A stretch of 64,000 nt of DNA from Bog-473 sp963766995 (lineage in GTDB: Bacteria > Actinomycetota > Acidimicrobiia > Acidimicrobiales > RAAP-2), in contig CAVYCE010000001.1 in NCBI GenBank assembly GCA_963766995.1, positions 186,001-250,000 of the forward strand, written 5' to 3'. Positions 51,136 through 63,106 of the stretch are shown in pieces (positions within the stretch are counted from its first letter, which is position 1; every line of letters begins with the position of its first letter). Under the pieces are notes generated by a model. It was not told the origin of the DNA. It did no database searches and saw only the letters and a program-made list of their open reading frames with translations. Made by a program: the position numbers and the translations under genes.

Positions 51136-51579
51136 TCAATCGCCGGTGTTGATCGGCGGCCAGTCGGCAGGCCACCAATCCCCTGATGGGTCGGTGGTTT
51201 GCCCGACCTCGATGATGTACCCGTCGGGATCTCGGATGTAGCAGCGAATCTCGTACTGATGCTGCTTTGGCGGCGTCAGGAATTGTGCCCCGCGGGCGCT
51301 CCATTCGGCGTAGACGGCGTGGATATCCGCGACCCGAATATTCAGGAAGCTGCTGACCCGGTCCGGGTCGCTTGGGGGTTCGAGCGTCACCGTGGGTTTG
51401 TCGTCGGTGGGACCTCCGCCCACATTGATGACGATGAAACTGTTTGCCAGCGCCACGTAGGTCGGTTCCGGACCGAACGCCACGGTGCCGCCGAGCACCT
51501 CGGTGTAGAAGCGTCGCGAGCGTTCAACGTCATCAGAAACGATGAAGTGGGTCAGCACCACGCGGGGTGAGGTGTCCAC
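51136..51579 (-). CDS. Glyoxalase/VOC-superfamily protein
   Basis: 147 residues from GTG 51579. RVVLTHFIVSDDVERSRRFYTEVLGG is the usual first beta-alpha-beta-beta-beta unit, and YIRDPDGYIIEVGQTT the second, with the Glu metal ligand. These proteins are metal-dependent lyases, dioxygenases or resistance proteins. Starts up to 51669 would add only basic low-quality sequence. Substrate unknown. Confidence 0.8.
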   Translation of the reverse strand: MDTSPRVVLTHFIVSDDVERSRRFYTEVLGGTVAFGPEPTYVALANSFIVINVGGGPTDDKPTVTLEPPSDPDRVSSFLNIRVADIHAVYAEWSARGAQFLTPPKQHQYEIRCYIRDPDGYIIEVGQTTDPSGDWWPADWPPINTGD

Positions 51580-51634
51580 TTCTCGTTGCAAGGTACGCCG
51601 CGTCAGAGATGACCGCTGCGGACTCCCCTGCTCC

Positions 51635-52231
51635 CTATGCCTCCAGGCTGAACGGTGGGTACTCGTCATGCAGCAAGAACATGTACGAGCTCACTCGAAG
51701 CTGCCACCGGAACACGTTGAAGCAGAAGCTCTTGAGTGCCGGATTCCATTGCCCCGTGAAGAGAGCGATGAACCACGAGATCAAGAGACATATTTCGCTC
51801 ACGATGTTGAGGACATACACCACAATAAATTGTGGAATGCACAGGATGATCCTCACCAACACGGTGACACGATTGCGTTCCCCGTCTACGGGCGTGAAGT
51901 TCATGGTGGCCGGATAGCCCCCTGGGTCGGCGAAACCTTGTGGAATGGGCGCGAAACTCGGGTACGGCTCAGCCCACACGAAGAGACCGGTAATCACTCT
52001 CCACTGATAGCGCATGACGCCGGCAATGAAGACGCTCAGGCTCTCCGGCGCCTTGCCGGTGAACACGATGGAGAACCAGCACACGACGGCCGCAAGGAAG
52101 GCCACCAGAGTGAGGAGGTACAGCCAGATGAAGTGCGGGATGAATTTCAGCCAGTTGGTCAAGACCACGACTGGCGGAATCTTCCCCGATTCAGGCGGAA
52201 TTTCGATAGCCAACGGATATGTACCCGGCAT
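51635..52231 (-). CDS. DUF4389 membrane protein
   Basis: 198 residues from ATG 52231 behind AAGGGAG. Two matching halves each have a pair of helices followed by FTG and a conserved FRW/MRYQWRV segment: LTNWLKFIPHFIWLYLL and SIVFTGKAPESLSVFIAGVMRYQWRV, then LVRIILCIPQFIVVYVL and IALFTGQWNPALKSFCFNVFRWQLRV. This is the duplicated DUF4389 pattern in Actinobacteria. Function unknown. Confidence 0.83.
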   Translation of the reverse strand: MPGTYPLAIEIPPESGKIPPVVVLTNWLKFIPHFIWLYLLTLVAFLAAVVCWFSIVFTGKAPESLSVFIAGVMRYQWRVITGLFVWAEPYPSFAPIPQGFADPGGYPATMNFTPVDGERNRVTVLVRIILCIPQFIVVYVLNIVSEICLLISWFIALFTGQWNPALKSFCFNVFRWQLRVSSYMFLLHDEYPPFSLEA

Positions 52232-52628
52232 GTGGGAACTCCCTTCGATCAACCCCCGTCGCGGCACGATAGCTCGCACGACATCGCCGGTGATGGACCT
52301 CCCTCGCCGTTCCCTCTCCAGCGGGCAAATACGTGACTGGTCCGTGACACCTACGCAATGGACCTGTTCACCGGCTGCCTCATATACCGAAGGGACCAAG
52401 GGCGATCTGACGGGATGCTGTTGCGGCCGGCCGGCAGCACGAAGTGGACGGCGAGTGCGAGCTCATGCTGTTCTCGGGCCCGGGCCAATTTGAGGACACC
52501 CGGAGGTCCCAAACCAGTTCCCATCTGACGTCCTCCTGCTTGCTGGGCGCGAGCACGGCCGTGTCACCGTGCGCGGTATTACGTGCCAGCTAGCGCGGAA
52601 TCCCTACGTCACCGAGCCGGGTTTCTCA
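52232..52628. other. Intergenic stretch between nrdJ and the DUF4389 gene
   Basis: About 400 bp without a credible gene on either strand. It holds one symmetrical hairpin, GCACGG (52553-52558) with CCGTGC (52567-52572), 57-76 nt past the nrdJ stop, which could end the nrdJ transcript, and a GC-rich repeat around 52410-52440. Promoter signals for the DUF4389 gene should lie near 52240-52290 but none was fixed. Confidence 0.4.
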
Positions 52629-55487
<2,859 letters not shown>

Positions 55488-55620
55488 GGCGCTGGGATCC
55501 TCCTGATTGCTCGCGTGTGGTCGTCGATGCCGACAGCGAAGCCACCCCCAAACTGCTCGGTTGTGGCGTCTCCCGGCGCATGTTCAAATCCTGCGCTCGG
55601 GGAGGGTGCTGACAGCCTAA

Positions 55621-55668
55621 CCACAAGATGTTGTGTTTAGTCCGCCCCGAAGACACGAGATGCTGTGG
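55621..55668 (-). promoter_or_regulatory. Twin NrdR boxes of nrdJ
   Basis: CCACAAGATGTTGTGT (55621-55636) and ACACGAGATGCTGTGG (55653-55668) both fit the NrdR palindrome acaCwAtATaTwGtgt, and their starts are 32 bp apart, three helical turns. The upstream box covers the inferred transcription start. NrdR represses RNR genes when dATP is high; its gene is not in this window. Confidence 0.82.
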
Positions 55669-55670
55669 TC

Positions 55671-55699
55671 ATTACAGCACTGTAGTTACACGTTGTCAA
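55671..55699 (-). promoter_or_regulatory. nrdJ: nrdJ promoter
   Basis: On the minus strand TTGACA (55699-55694) and TGTAAT (55676-55671) are 17 nt apart. Transcription would start near 55664, inside the first NrdR box, leaving a leader of about 175 nt. No cobalamin riboswitch was recognised in that leader. Confidence 0.72.
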
Positions 55700-55866
55700 T
55701 CACCCACAGCAAAACTATGCGTCCATCAGCCCTGGTCAGGCGCTGCTCGCGAAGGTTTGCGCGTGGCCCCTTCCAGATCACGCACCACACCCTCCGCCAC
55801 GCCGATCCTGGCCGGAGAAATGGCCACCGGTATGAGCCAAATGGTGGCCTGTAGCGTCCCACCGGC

Positions 55867-57405
55867 ATGGGAAACGCGACTGCGAAACTGGTGGCCATTG
55901 ATGCCGGCACTACGGGCGTACGGGCTCTGGTCGTCGACGCCCAGGCTTGCGTGGTCGACGTGGCATACAGAGAGCTCACCCAGTACTTCCCGCAACCAGG
56001 CTGGGTGGAGCACGACCCGATCGAGATCTGGCAGGCCGTCCAGGCCACATTGGCCGAAGTGGGTGCACGGCTGAAGGACGCCGGCGACACGGTGACCGCA
56101 ATCGGCATCACGAACCAGCGCGAGACGTTGGTCGCTTTCAATCGCCGAAGCGGTCAACCGCTACATCGAGCCATCGTCTGGCAGGACCGACGCACCGCAC
56201 CACTCTGCGCCGAGCTGACCGAGGCCGGGCACCTACCGCTGGTGCGAGCACGCACCGGCCTCGTGCTCGACTCCTATTTCACTGCCACCAAAATCACATG
56301 GCTCTTACGTCACGGCGATCTCGATCTTTCGGCCGACTCCCCCGATCTGTGCTGCGGCACGGTGGACAGTTGGGTGCTGTGGAATCTCACCGGTGGTATC
56401 GATGGCGGCGTCTTCGCCACCGATCCGTCCAACGCCAGCCGCACCATGCTTATGGACACGGCCACAATGCAGTGGTCGGACGAACTGTGTGACCTCTTCG
56501 ACGTGCCGATGGGCGCACTCCCTAACATCCAGCCTTCTGCTGGTCTCTTTGGCAAAGCCGCGCTCCACGACAGCGCCTCGGTCTTCAACGGTGTCCCGAT
56601 CTCGGGCATTTTGGGCGATCAGCAGGCGGCGCTCTTCGGGCAAGCCTGCTTTGACCCCGGTCTGGTCAAAGTCACCTACGGCACTGGCAGCTTCGTGCTG
56701 GCCAACACCGGTGCCGATCGGCCCGATGCGCCCGACGGATTGACGGTGAGCGTGGCCTGGGACCTCGGCCCCCATGCCGGTTCGCATCCACCAGTGGCGT
56801 ATGCGCTGGAAGGCTCGACCTTCGTTTCGGGCGCGGCCATCCAGTGGCTGCGCGATGGCTTGGGCATCATTGGCGCGGCATCCGAGTTGGGACCACTGGC
56901 CGAATCGGTCAGCGACAGTGGAGGCGTCACCTTCGTGCCGGCACTGACCGGTTTGGGCAGTCCCTGGTGGGACCCCGATGCGCGCGGCATCATCACCGGC
57001 ATAACGCGCGGTGCGGGCAGGGCGCAGTTAGCGCGGGCCTGTGTCGAGGCCATCGCCTTCCAGGTACGCGACATGACCGATGCCATGTCAGCGGCTTCGC
57101 CCCATCCGCTGGCCGCACTGCGCGCCGATGGGGGCGCTGCAGCCATGGATCTGCTGCTGCAGCTGCAGGCCGAACAAAGCCGAGTGCCGGTGGCCCGACC
57201 GCTGTCGCTCGAGTCGACCGCACTCGGTGTGGCCACGTTGGCCGGATTGACCGAAGGTGTCTGGGATTCGCTCCAGGAACTGTCAGATCTGTGGAGGGCC
57301 GCCGTCACCTTCGAGCCAGAACTACCGGCGGAACTCACCGATGCCGTCTACGTCACCTGGACCCGAGCGGTGGCCCGAGCCCGGGGATGGGCCGCTCCGG
57401 AATAA
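55867..57405 (+). CDS. glpK: Glycerol kinase (FGGY family)
   Basis: 512 residues. ATP-binding VAIDAGTTGVRALVVD, the GlpK hallmark GITNQRETLVAFNRRSGQPLHRAIVWQDRR, GILGDQQAALFGQACF, TYGTGSFVLANT, and SPWWDPDARGIITGITRG. It phosphorylates glycerol; some residues differ from model GlpK, so a related polyol is possible. TAGCGT (55852-55857) lies 9 nt upstream, a leaderless start. No glpF or glpD is adjacent. Confidence 0.85.
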   Translation: MGNATAKLVAIDAGTTGVRALVVDAQACVVDVAYRELTQYFPQPGWVEHDPIEIWQAVQATLAEVGARLKDAGDTVTAIGITNQRETLVAFNRRSGQPLHRAIVWQDRRTAPLCAELTEAGHLPLVRARTGLVLDSYFTATKITWLLRHGDLDLSADSPDLCCGTVDSWVLWNLTGGIDGGVFATDPSNASRTMLMDTATMQWSDELCDLFDVPMGALPNIQPSAGLFGKAALHDSASVFNGVPISGILGDQQAALFGQACFDPGLVKVTYGTGSFVLANTGADRPDAPDGLTVSVAWDLGPHAGSHPPVAYALEGSTFVSGAAIQWLRDGLGIIGAASELGPLAESVSDSGGVTFVPALTGLGSPWWDPDARGIITGITRGAGRAQLARACVEAIAFQVRDMTDAMSAASPHPLAALRADGGAAAMDLLLQLQAEQSRVPVARPLSLESTALGVATLAGLTEGVWDSLQELSDLWRAAVTFEPELPAELTDAVYVTWTRAVARARGWAAPE

Positions 57406-57428
57406 AACAAGACTTACCTTGTTATAAT
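57406..57428 (+). promoter_or_regulatory. TATAAT -10 box with adjacent inverted repeat upstream of the SDR operon
   Basis: A perfect TATAAT (57423-57428) overlaps the right arm of AACAAG-N6-CTTGTT (57406-57423), in a short AT-rich gap after glpK. The repeat covers the place where the spacer and polymerase would sit, suggesting repression. The regulator may be the SufR-like protein of the same operon, but that is a guess. No good -35 box. Confidence 0.5.
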
Positions 57429-57467
57429 CACCAGATATCGAAAAGCATTTCGAGAAGGGTGATCAGC

Positions 57468-58214
57468 ATGAGCGTGGCAATCTTGACCGGAGGGTCCAGA
57501 GGTCTCGGGGAGGCCCTGGCTGGCGGGCTAGCCCGAGCCGGCTGGTCGTTGGTGATCGACGGGCGTGATCCCGTCGCCCTGCACAGTGCGGCGGCCCGCA
57601 TCGAACCCGACCTCGCCGACGGAACCAACCTTCGGGCCGTGCCCGGCGACATCACGGATCCCAACCATCGAAAGGCACTGGTAGTGGCGGCCGCCGAGTT
57701 GGGCGGTCTCGATCTTGTAGTGAATAACGCCGGTGTCCTCGGCGCTTCACCACTCCCGACCTTGGCCGAGTACCCACTGAACGATTTGCGAGTGGCCCTC
57801 GAAGTCAACGTGGTGTCGCCCTTGGCCCTCATCCAGACTGCGCTGCCGTTGCTCTCCGCGTCGGATCATCCCCGCATCATCAACATCACTTCCGATGCGG
57901 GTGTTGAGGCCTACGAAGGGTGGGGCGGCTACGGCGCTGGCAAGGCTGCACTCGACCATGTGAGTGCCGTCCTCGCCGTCGAGCGTCCCGACCTGCGCAT
58001 CTGGGCCATCGACCCGGGTGACCTCCGCACCCAAATGCATCAGGAGGCTTTCCCGGGTGAGGACATCTCCGATCGGCCCGAGCCTGAGTCGGTGGTACCG
58101 AACTTCCTCCGCTTCATCCGGAGCGACGCACCCAGCGGTCGCTACCGTGCTGCCGACTTCAGTGTCACCGACGTCACAGCCGCCCTGTTCGAAGAAGCTG
58201 GAGTCACGTCGTGA
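57468..58214 (+). CDS. Short-chain dehydrogenase/reductase
   Basis: 248 residues from ATG 57468 behind GAGAAGGG. VAILTGGSRGLGEALAGGLA cofactor loop, VVNNAGVLGASPLPTL, and Ser/Tyr/Lys in NITSDAGVEAYEGWGGYGAGKAA. IWAIDPGDLRTQMHQEAF is the usual C-terminal region. First gene of a tightly coupled SDR-queA-like-sufR-like operon (GTGA overlaps). Confidence 0.85.
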   Translation: MSVAILTGGSRGLGEALAGGLARAGWSLVIDGRDPVALHSAAARIEPDLADGTNLRAVPGDITDPNHRKALVVAAAELGGLDLVVNNAGVLGASPLPTLAEYPLNDLRVALEVNVVSPLALIQTALPLLSASDHPRIINITSDAGVEAYEGWGGYGAGKAALDHVSAVLAVERPDLRIWAIDPGDLRTQMHQEAFPGEDISDRPEPESVVPNFLRFIRSDAPSGRYRAADFSVTDVTAALFEEAGVTS

Positions 58215-59290
58215 CCACCACGGTGCTGGAGAGCCGGCGGGTGCAGCCCGAACCGTTGACGATGACCTTCGATCTGCCACCTGAGCTCGAAGCGCCCGCG
58301 CCGCCCGAAGCGCGAGGCATGACCCGTGATGCCGTGCGCCTCATGGTGGCCTACAAAGGAGACGGCTCCCTCGTGCACACCCACTTCTCCGAGCTGCCTC
58401 GTTTCCTCAACGAGGGCGACCTCGTGGTGGTCAATACTTCGGGCACGCTGGCGGCCGAAGTCGATGGCGTGGACACCGATGGCCACGACGTGCAGGTGCA
58501 TCTGTCCACCCAATTGCCGGCCGGTCTGTGGGCGGTGGAAGTGCGAAGAGAAGGCCAACCCTTCCTCCATGCCAAAGCCGCCTCCACCATCACTCTCACC
58601 GGTGGCGGCACGATCACGCTGCTCACGCCCTACTCCCCCGGTCCTTCGGGACTCGGCGCTCGTCTCTGGGTGTCAACGATTGATACCCCCGAGCCGCTCT
58701 ACACGTACCTCACGCGCCATGGCCGTCCCATCCGCTACGGCTACGTCCAGGGTAGTTACCCCATCTCCGCCTACCAGAACGTCTACGTCACTGAGCCTGG
58801 CTCGGCCGAAATGCCCAGCGCCGGCCGGCCCTTCACACCCGAAGTGCTGACCCGACTGGTGGCCAAAGGCGTCGGCGTCGCTCCCCTCCTGTTGCACACC
58901 GGCGTGGCCTCGCTGGAGGCCAATGAGCCGCCCTACGCCGAGTACTACAAGGTGTCGTCGTCAACGGCCCATCGGATCAATGATGCGCACCAAGGTGGCG
59001 GGCGGGTCATTGCCATCGGCACCACCGTGGTCCGCGCCCTCGAGACTGTGGTGGACGAACATGGCCGAGTGCATCAAGGCTCCGGTTGGACCGAAACGGT
59101 GGTCACACCCGACCGCTCTGTTCGATCCGTCGACGGCTTCCTCACCGGATGGCACGAGCCCGAAGCGTCACACTTGGCCATGCTCGAGGCCATCGCCGGC
59201 CGGCCGATGCTCGAGGCCTCCTACGCCGCTGCCCTCAGCGAGCGCTATCTCTGGCACGAGTTCGGCGACAGTCACCTCATCCTGCCGTGA
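58211..59290 (+). CDS. QueA-like SAM:tRNA ribosyltransferase-isomerase family protein
   Basis: 359 residues, about normal QueA length. Recognisable blocks are FLNEGDLVVVNTSGTLAAEV, RHGRPIRYGYV, VFTPEVL-like RPFTPEVLTRLVAKGVGVAPLLLHTGVASL, and GGRVIAIGTTVVRALE, but many QueA residues differ (for example the N-terminal DFDLP region and the LLTNFHLP block, here FLTGWHEPEASHLAML). True QueA makes epoxyqueuosine in tRNA. No other queuosine gene is present, so this may be a repurposed paralogue. Confidence 0.75.
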   Translation: MTTTVLESRRVQPEPLTMTFDLPPELEAPAPPEARGMTRDAVRLMVAYKGDGSLVHTHFSELPRFLNEGDLVVVNTSGTLAAEVDGVDTDGHDVQVHLSTQLPAGLWAVEVRREGQPFLHAKAASTITLTGGGTITLLTPYSPGPSGLGARLWVSTIDTPEPLYTYLTRHGRPIRYGYVQGSYPISAYQNVYVTEPGSAEMPSAGRPFTPEVLTRLVAKGVGVAPLLLHTGVASLEANEPPYAEYYKVSSSTAHRINDAHQGGGRVIAIGTTVVRALETVVDEHGRVHQGSGWTETVVTPDRSVRSVDGFLTGWHEPEASHLAMLEAIAGRPMLEASYAAALSERYLWHEFGDSHLILP

Positions 59291-59946
59291 CCGAAGCCCC
59301 CCTGGCCGCCCTGCCCACCACTCGTCGGGCCATCCTTAATCTGCTCAAGCGCGAAGGGCCGCTCACGGCACAGCAAGTGGCCGATGCGCTGTCCTTGACC
59401 CCGGCCGCCATCCGCATGCAACTGGTGCACCTCGAAGAAGACGGCTTGCTCGAACGCAAGGATGACGACACGCCGCGGCGGGGCCGACCGGTACACGTGT
59501 ACTCACTGTCGTCTGCGGCCGAGGCGCTCTACCCCAAGCGCTACGGCGACCTCACGACAGAACTATTGGGCTATCTCGGTGGGCCCAACGGCAAGCAAGT
59601 CGACGCCCTCTTCGAACAGCGGCGACAGCGTCGAGTCGAAGTGGCCAAACCCCGCATGAGCAATCTCTCCTTCGACGAGCAAGTACAAGCGTTGACTGCC
59701 ATCCTGGACGAGGACGGCTATCTGGCCGACGCCGAACGTCTACCCGATGGCAGCTGGCGCGTGACCGAACACAACTGCGCCATCCTCACCGTGGCGCACG
59801 GATTCTCACAGGCCTGCTCGAGTGAGCTCGCCTTCATCCGCGATGCACTGCCCGGAGCCAAGGTGGAGCGCGTGGCCCATCTCATGGATGGGGCTCACGT
59901 CTGCGCCTACGTGATCAGTCCTCCGCTGGCTCGGGCGCGGGACTGA
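59287..59946 (+). CDS. SufR-like Fe-S-sensing transcriptional regulator
   Basis: 219 residues. N-terminal winged helix (TTRRAILNLLKREGPLTAQQVADALSLTPAAIRMQLVHLEEDGLLER). The C-terminal half carries three cysteines spaced as in SufR: HNCAILTVAHGFSQACSSELAF and, about 28 residues later, GAHVCAYVI, which would hold a 4Fe-4S cluster. SufR represses the suf Fe-S assembly operon, but here the gene lies with an SDR and a QueA-like gene. GTG 59287 overlaps the previous stop (GTGA). Confidence 0.78.
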   Translation: MTEAPLAALPTTRRAILNLLKREGPLTAQQVADALSLTPAAIRMQLVHLEEDGLLERKDDDTPRRGRPVHVYSLSSAAEALYPKRYGDLTTELLGYLGGPNGKQVDALFEQRRQRRVEVAKPRMSNLSFDEQVQALTAILDEDGYLADAERLPDGSWRVTEHNCAILTVAHGFSQACSSELAFIRDALPGAKVERVAHLMDGAHVCAYVISPPLARARD

Positions 59947-60172
59947 TGTCGATCACCTTGACGCCGTCCACCTCGTGGATCTCGTAGCGGAGCAATTCAA
60001 CCAAGTGCTCGCCCCCCAATTCAATGACGAATTCATCAATGGCATCACCGGTACCGCGCTCGAGAATGTGTATGGCCACGATGTCACCACCGACCGAGCC
60101 GATGCGGCTGGCCACCAGACCCAGCGCCCCCGGACGGTCGGGAAGAATGATGCGTACCACGTATCCCGGCAT
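59915..60172 (-). CDS. ACT-domain protein
   Basis: 85 residues, a single ACT fold (YVVRIILPDRPGALGLVASRIGSVGGDIVAIHILERG, then EIHEVDGVKVIDISP). ACT domains bind amino acids and regulate enzymes; this is a freestanding one, possibly a regulatory subunit. TAACGT (60180-60185) ends 7 nt upstream, a leaderless start. It overlaps the convergent sufR-like gene by 32 bp. Confidence 0.82.
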   Translation of the reverse strand: MPGYVVRIILPDRPGALGLVASRIGSVGGDIVAIHILERGTGDAIDEFVIELGGEHLVELLRYEIHEVDGVKVIDISPAPEPAED

Positions 60173-60228
60173 GGCTTAGACGTTAGGCGCGCATTGTAAA
60201 CAGGCTGTTTCGCATCAGCCGAAAATGT

Positions 60229-60912
60229 TCAGGAGGCCGCGGCCGCCGTGCGTGATGGCACATACTCGTCCACGTAGCTGCGCTCAGAGAGTCGAGCGAT
60301 TTCATGCATGAGGCGATCAGTAAAGGTGCGACATTCGGTGTGGTCGTGTCCCTCGAGAGGATCATCCGGATTTTCCGGCGGGTCCATCTGCATGGGCTTT
60401 CCGAAGCGAATGGTCACAGTCTTGAACGGGTGCAGGAAGTTGGAGTTCACCGGCTGCACCGCCACCGTCCCGATCACGCCCACCGGAATGATGGACACGC
60501 CGCATTCGCGCGATAGCCGTGTGACTCCCGTGCGCCCTTTGTGCACGTTCTCGTCCACGGTGCGCGTCCCCTCTGGGTACAAGCCCAGCACGTGTCCCTT
60601 ACCCAGTACCTCGGCGCGGGCTGTCTCGAGTGCCCGCTCGCTGGCACTGCCCCCACCCCGATGAATGGGAATCTGGCCCGCGGCCCGGAAGAACCACGCC
60701 GTCTTCCACGAGTCGAAGTACTCGGCCTTGGCCAGGAAGGTGACCTTGCGTCGCACGACCAGTGGGATGAAGAACGAGTCGCAGAAGGATTGGTGATTGG
60801 CCGCCAGCACCACCGCCCCGTGTTTGGGGATGTTCTCGCGCCCTTCGACCTTGACTCGCCACAAGACAAAGAAGATGGGCGAGAGGATGCCTTTGAGGAG
60901 CCAGTACGTCAC
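60229..60912 (-). CDS. 1-acyl-sn-glycerol-3-phosphate acyltransferase (PlsC family)
   Basis: 227 residues. The acyltransferase motif NHQSFCD (H-x4-D) near residue 38, FLAKAEYFDSW, GQIPIHRGG and LYPEGTR form blocks I-IV of PlsC. It adds an acyl chain to lysophosphatidate at the membrane. TACGTT (60919-60924) lies 6 nt before GTG 60912, a leaderless start. Confidence 0.87.
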   Translation of the reverse strand: MTYWLLKGILSPIFFVLWRVKVEGRENIPKHGAVVLAANHQSFCDSFFIPLVVRRKVTFLAKAEYFDSWKTAWFFRAAGQIPIHRGGGSASERALETARAEVLGKGHVLGLYPEGTRTVDENVHKGRTGVTRLSRECGVSIIPVGVIGTVAVQPVNSNFLHPFKTVTIRFGKPMQMDPPENPDDPLEGHDHTECRTFTDRLMHEIARLSERSYVDEYVPSRTAAAAS

Positions 60913-61016
60913 GGGTCCAACGTAGCGCCGTCACCTGGTCCGGCGCGGGTGAGCACGCGACCAGTGCCTGTGGTGAACTGCGTGGTCGGGCCGAACGGCC
61001 CCAGGGGAGGTGCACC

Positions 61017-61895
61017 GTGACTACGCCGACGTTGATAGCCGAGCCATTCGTCTCCGGTCTCTACTTTGGCGAATGCCCCAGGTGGCATGACGGCCGCCTT
61101 TGGTACTCAGATTTCTTCGACCATGCCGTCTATTCCGTCTCCAGCGACGGCGAACGACGCACCGAAGTGGAGTTCGAGGGCGAGCCGGCCGGCCTGGGTT
61201 GGCTGCCCGACGGGCGCCTGCTCATCAACTCTCGGCTAGACCGCTCCATCGTCCGGCGCGAGCCCGACGGCACGCTGGTGCACCATGGCGCACTCACCCC
61301 CTGGGCCACGTGGCATGCCAACGACATGGTGGTAGCCAGCAACGGGCAGGCTTACTCTGGGAACTTCGGCTTCAACTTGGACGGTCTCTACGACGGCACC
61401 GTCACTTCCGAACAGATCACTTCGGCTTCGCTCATCCGCGTCGACCCCGACGGCACCAGCTGTGAAGCGGCGTCAGATCTGGCCTTTCCAAACGGGGCTG
61501 TCATCACCGACGACGGCGCTACCCTCATCATCGGCGAGAGCATGGGGCAGCGCATCTCCGCCTTCGACCGCCTGCCCGATGGCACGTTGACCAACCGACG
61601 CGAGTGGGCCTCCCTACCTGGCGTGGCACCCGACGGCATGTGCCTGTGCGCCGACGGCACGGTGTGGGTGGCCAACGCCTTCGCCTCCGAATGCCTGCAC
61701 GTGGCCGAGGGCGGCAACATCATTGAGAAGGTCGAGACCAGCCGCGGCTGTTTCGCCTGCATGCTCGGTGACGACGACCGCCGGACGCTCTACCTGGTGA
61801 CCGCCGACAGCAGCGATGCTGCCAAGGCTCGGGCCGACCGAAACGGTGCACTCGAGAAGGTGCGCACCTCAACACCCGGAGCCGGACTCCCCTAA
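61017..61895 (+). CDS. SMP-30/gluconolactonase-like protein
   Basis: 292 residues of a six-bladed beta-propeller. FGECPRWHDGRLWYSDFF supplies the Glu metal ligand, with NDMVVASNGQAYSGNFGFN, FPNGAVITDDG and APDGMCLCADGTVWVAN adding the Asn/Asp ligands. It hydrolyses a sugar or organic lactone. Start GTG 61017 behind AGGGGAGG. Stop interlocks with the aminotransferase (CTAA). Confidence 0.86.
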   Translation: MTTPTLIAEPFVSGLYFGECPRWHDGRLWYSDFFDHAVYSVSSDGERRTEVEFEGEPAGLGWLPDGRLLINSRLDRSIVRREPDGTLVHHGALTPWATWHANDMVVASNGQAYSGNFGFNLDGLYDGTVTSEQITSASLIRVDPDGTSCEAASDLAFPNGAVITDDGATLIIGESMGQRISAFDRLPDGTLTNRREWASLPGVAPDGMCLCADGTVWVANAFASECLHVAEGGNIIEKVETSRGCFACMLGDDDRRTLYLVTADSSDAAKARADRNGALEKVRTSTPGAGLP

Positions 61896-63097
61896 CCCAG
61901 CTTGGTCAGTGCCCCCCGCAGATTCCGAACGGCCTGCCCGATCCGCTGTTCATTTTCAATCAACGCGAACCGCACGTGTCCGTCACCGCCGGGCCCGAAG
62001 CCCACACCCGGCGAAGTGGCCACGTCGGCCTCATTGATCAAAAGCTTGGCGAACTCCAGTGAGCCCATCTCTCGGTAGGGCTCGGGGATGGGCGCCCACA
62101 CGAACATGGTCCCCTTCGGCGGTACCAGCTCCCAGCCGATGCGGTTCAGGCCGTCACACAAATGGTCGCGCCGTGATTTGTAGATCTCGTTGAGCTCCTT
62201 GGGATATTCGGGAGCCTCGTTCATGGCCACTATGGCGGCGATCTGAATGGGCTGGAAGGTCCCGTAATCGAGATACGTCTTGAGCTTCGTCAGGGCCTGC
62301 ACGATCTCCGCGTTCCCGACCACGAACCCGACGCGCCATCCGGCCATGGAGAACGACTTGGTCAGCGTGTACAACTCCACCGCCACGTCCTTGGCCCCGG
62401 GCACCTGCAAAATGGAGGGCGGCTCGTAGCCGTCGTAGCCAAGATCGGCGTAGGCGAAGTCGTGCACCAACACCACGTCGTGCTCGCGCGCGAAGTCCAC
62501 CAGGCGTGTCATGAAGTCGAGATCGACGCAGGCCGTGGTCGGGTTGTGCGGGAATGACAGCACGATGACTCGCGGCTTGGGCCACGACTCTTCCCACGCG
62601 TGCATGAGCCCATCGAAGAAAGCGTCGCCCGGCTCGGTCACGGCACCACCGATGGACGGACCGTGCAACGGCACCTGGCGCACGTCGGCCCCTGCGAACA
62701 GCGGGCCCCAAATGTGGATGGGGTACGACGGCGAGGGCACCAGGGCGGTGTCCCCCGGCTGTACCAGCACCCACATGAGGTGTGAGAAGCCTTCCTTGGC
62801 TCCGATGGTGGTCACGACCTCGGTCTCGGGATCGAGGATGACGCCGAACTTCCGCTCGTACAGATCGGTGATGGCGCTGCGCAGCTTGGGAATGCCGCGG
62901 CTGGCTGAGTAGCGGTGGTTCTTGGCGTTGTGCGCCGCCTCGGCCAGCTTCTCCACCGCCACGTCGGGCGAGGGGAGGTCGGGGTTGCCGAAGCCGAGAT
63001 CGATGACGTCGTTGCCGGCTCGCCGTGACACAGCCTTCAGGTCATTGATGGTGGCAAACACATACGGCGGCAATCCGTTGATCCGGCGAAACTCCAT
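61892..63097 (-). CDS. AlaC-like alanine/aspartate-type aminotransferase (class I)
   Basis: 401 residues. PLP lysine in YTLTKSFSMAGWRVGFVVG, SYPIHIWGPLFAG, FPHNPTTACVDLDF and VHDFAYADLGYDGYEPPSIL. The close match of spacing to AlaC/AlaA-type enzymes supports glutamate-pyruvate transamination. TAGACT (63104-63109) sits 6 nt before the ATG at 63097, a leaderless start. Confidence 0.88.
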   Translation of the reverse strand: MEFRRINGLPPYVFATINDLKAVSRRAGNDVIDLGFGNPDLPSPDVAVEKLAEAAHNAKNHRYSASRGIPKLRSAITDLYERKFGVILDPETEVVTTIGAKEGFSHLMWVLVQPGDTALVPSPSYPIHIWGPLFAGADVRQVPLHGPSIGGAVTEPGDAFFDGLMHAWEESWPKPRVIVLSFPHNPTTACVDLDFMTRLVDFAREHDVVLVHDFAYADLGYDGYEPPSILQVPGAKDVAVELYTLTKSFSMAGWRVGFVVGNAEIVQALTKLKTYLDYGTFQPIQIAAIVAMNEAPEYPKELNEIYKSRRDHLCDGLNRIGWELVPPKGTMFVWAPIPEPYREMGSLEFAKLLINEADVATSPGVGFGPGGDGHVRFALIENEQRIGQAVRNLRGALTKLG

Positions 63098-63106
63098 GCT
63101 GAGAGT

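Noticed and set aside
55488..55664. Cobalamin riboswitch in the nrdJ leader
   Set aside because: Class II RNR made it worth looking for, but no B12-box-like conserved core was recognised.
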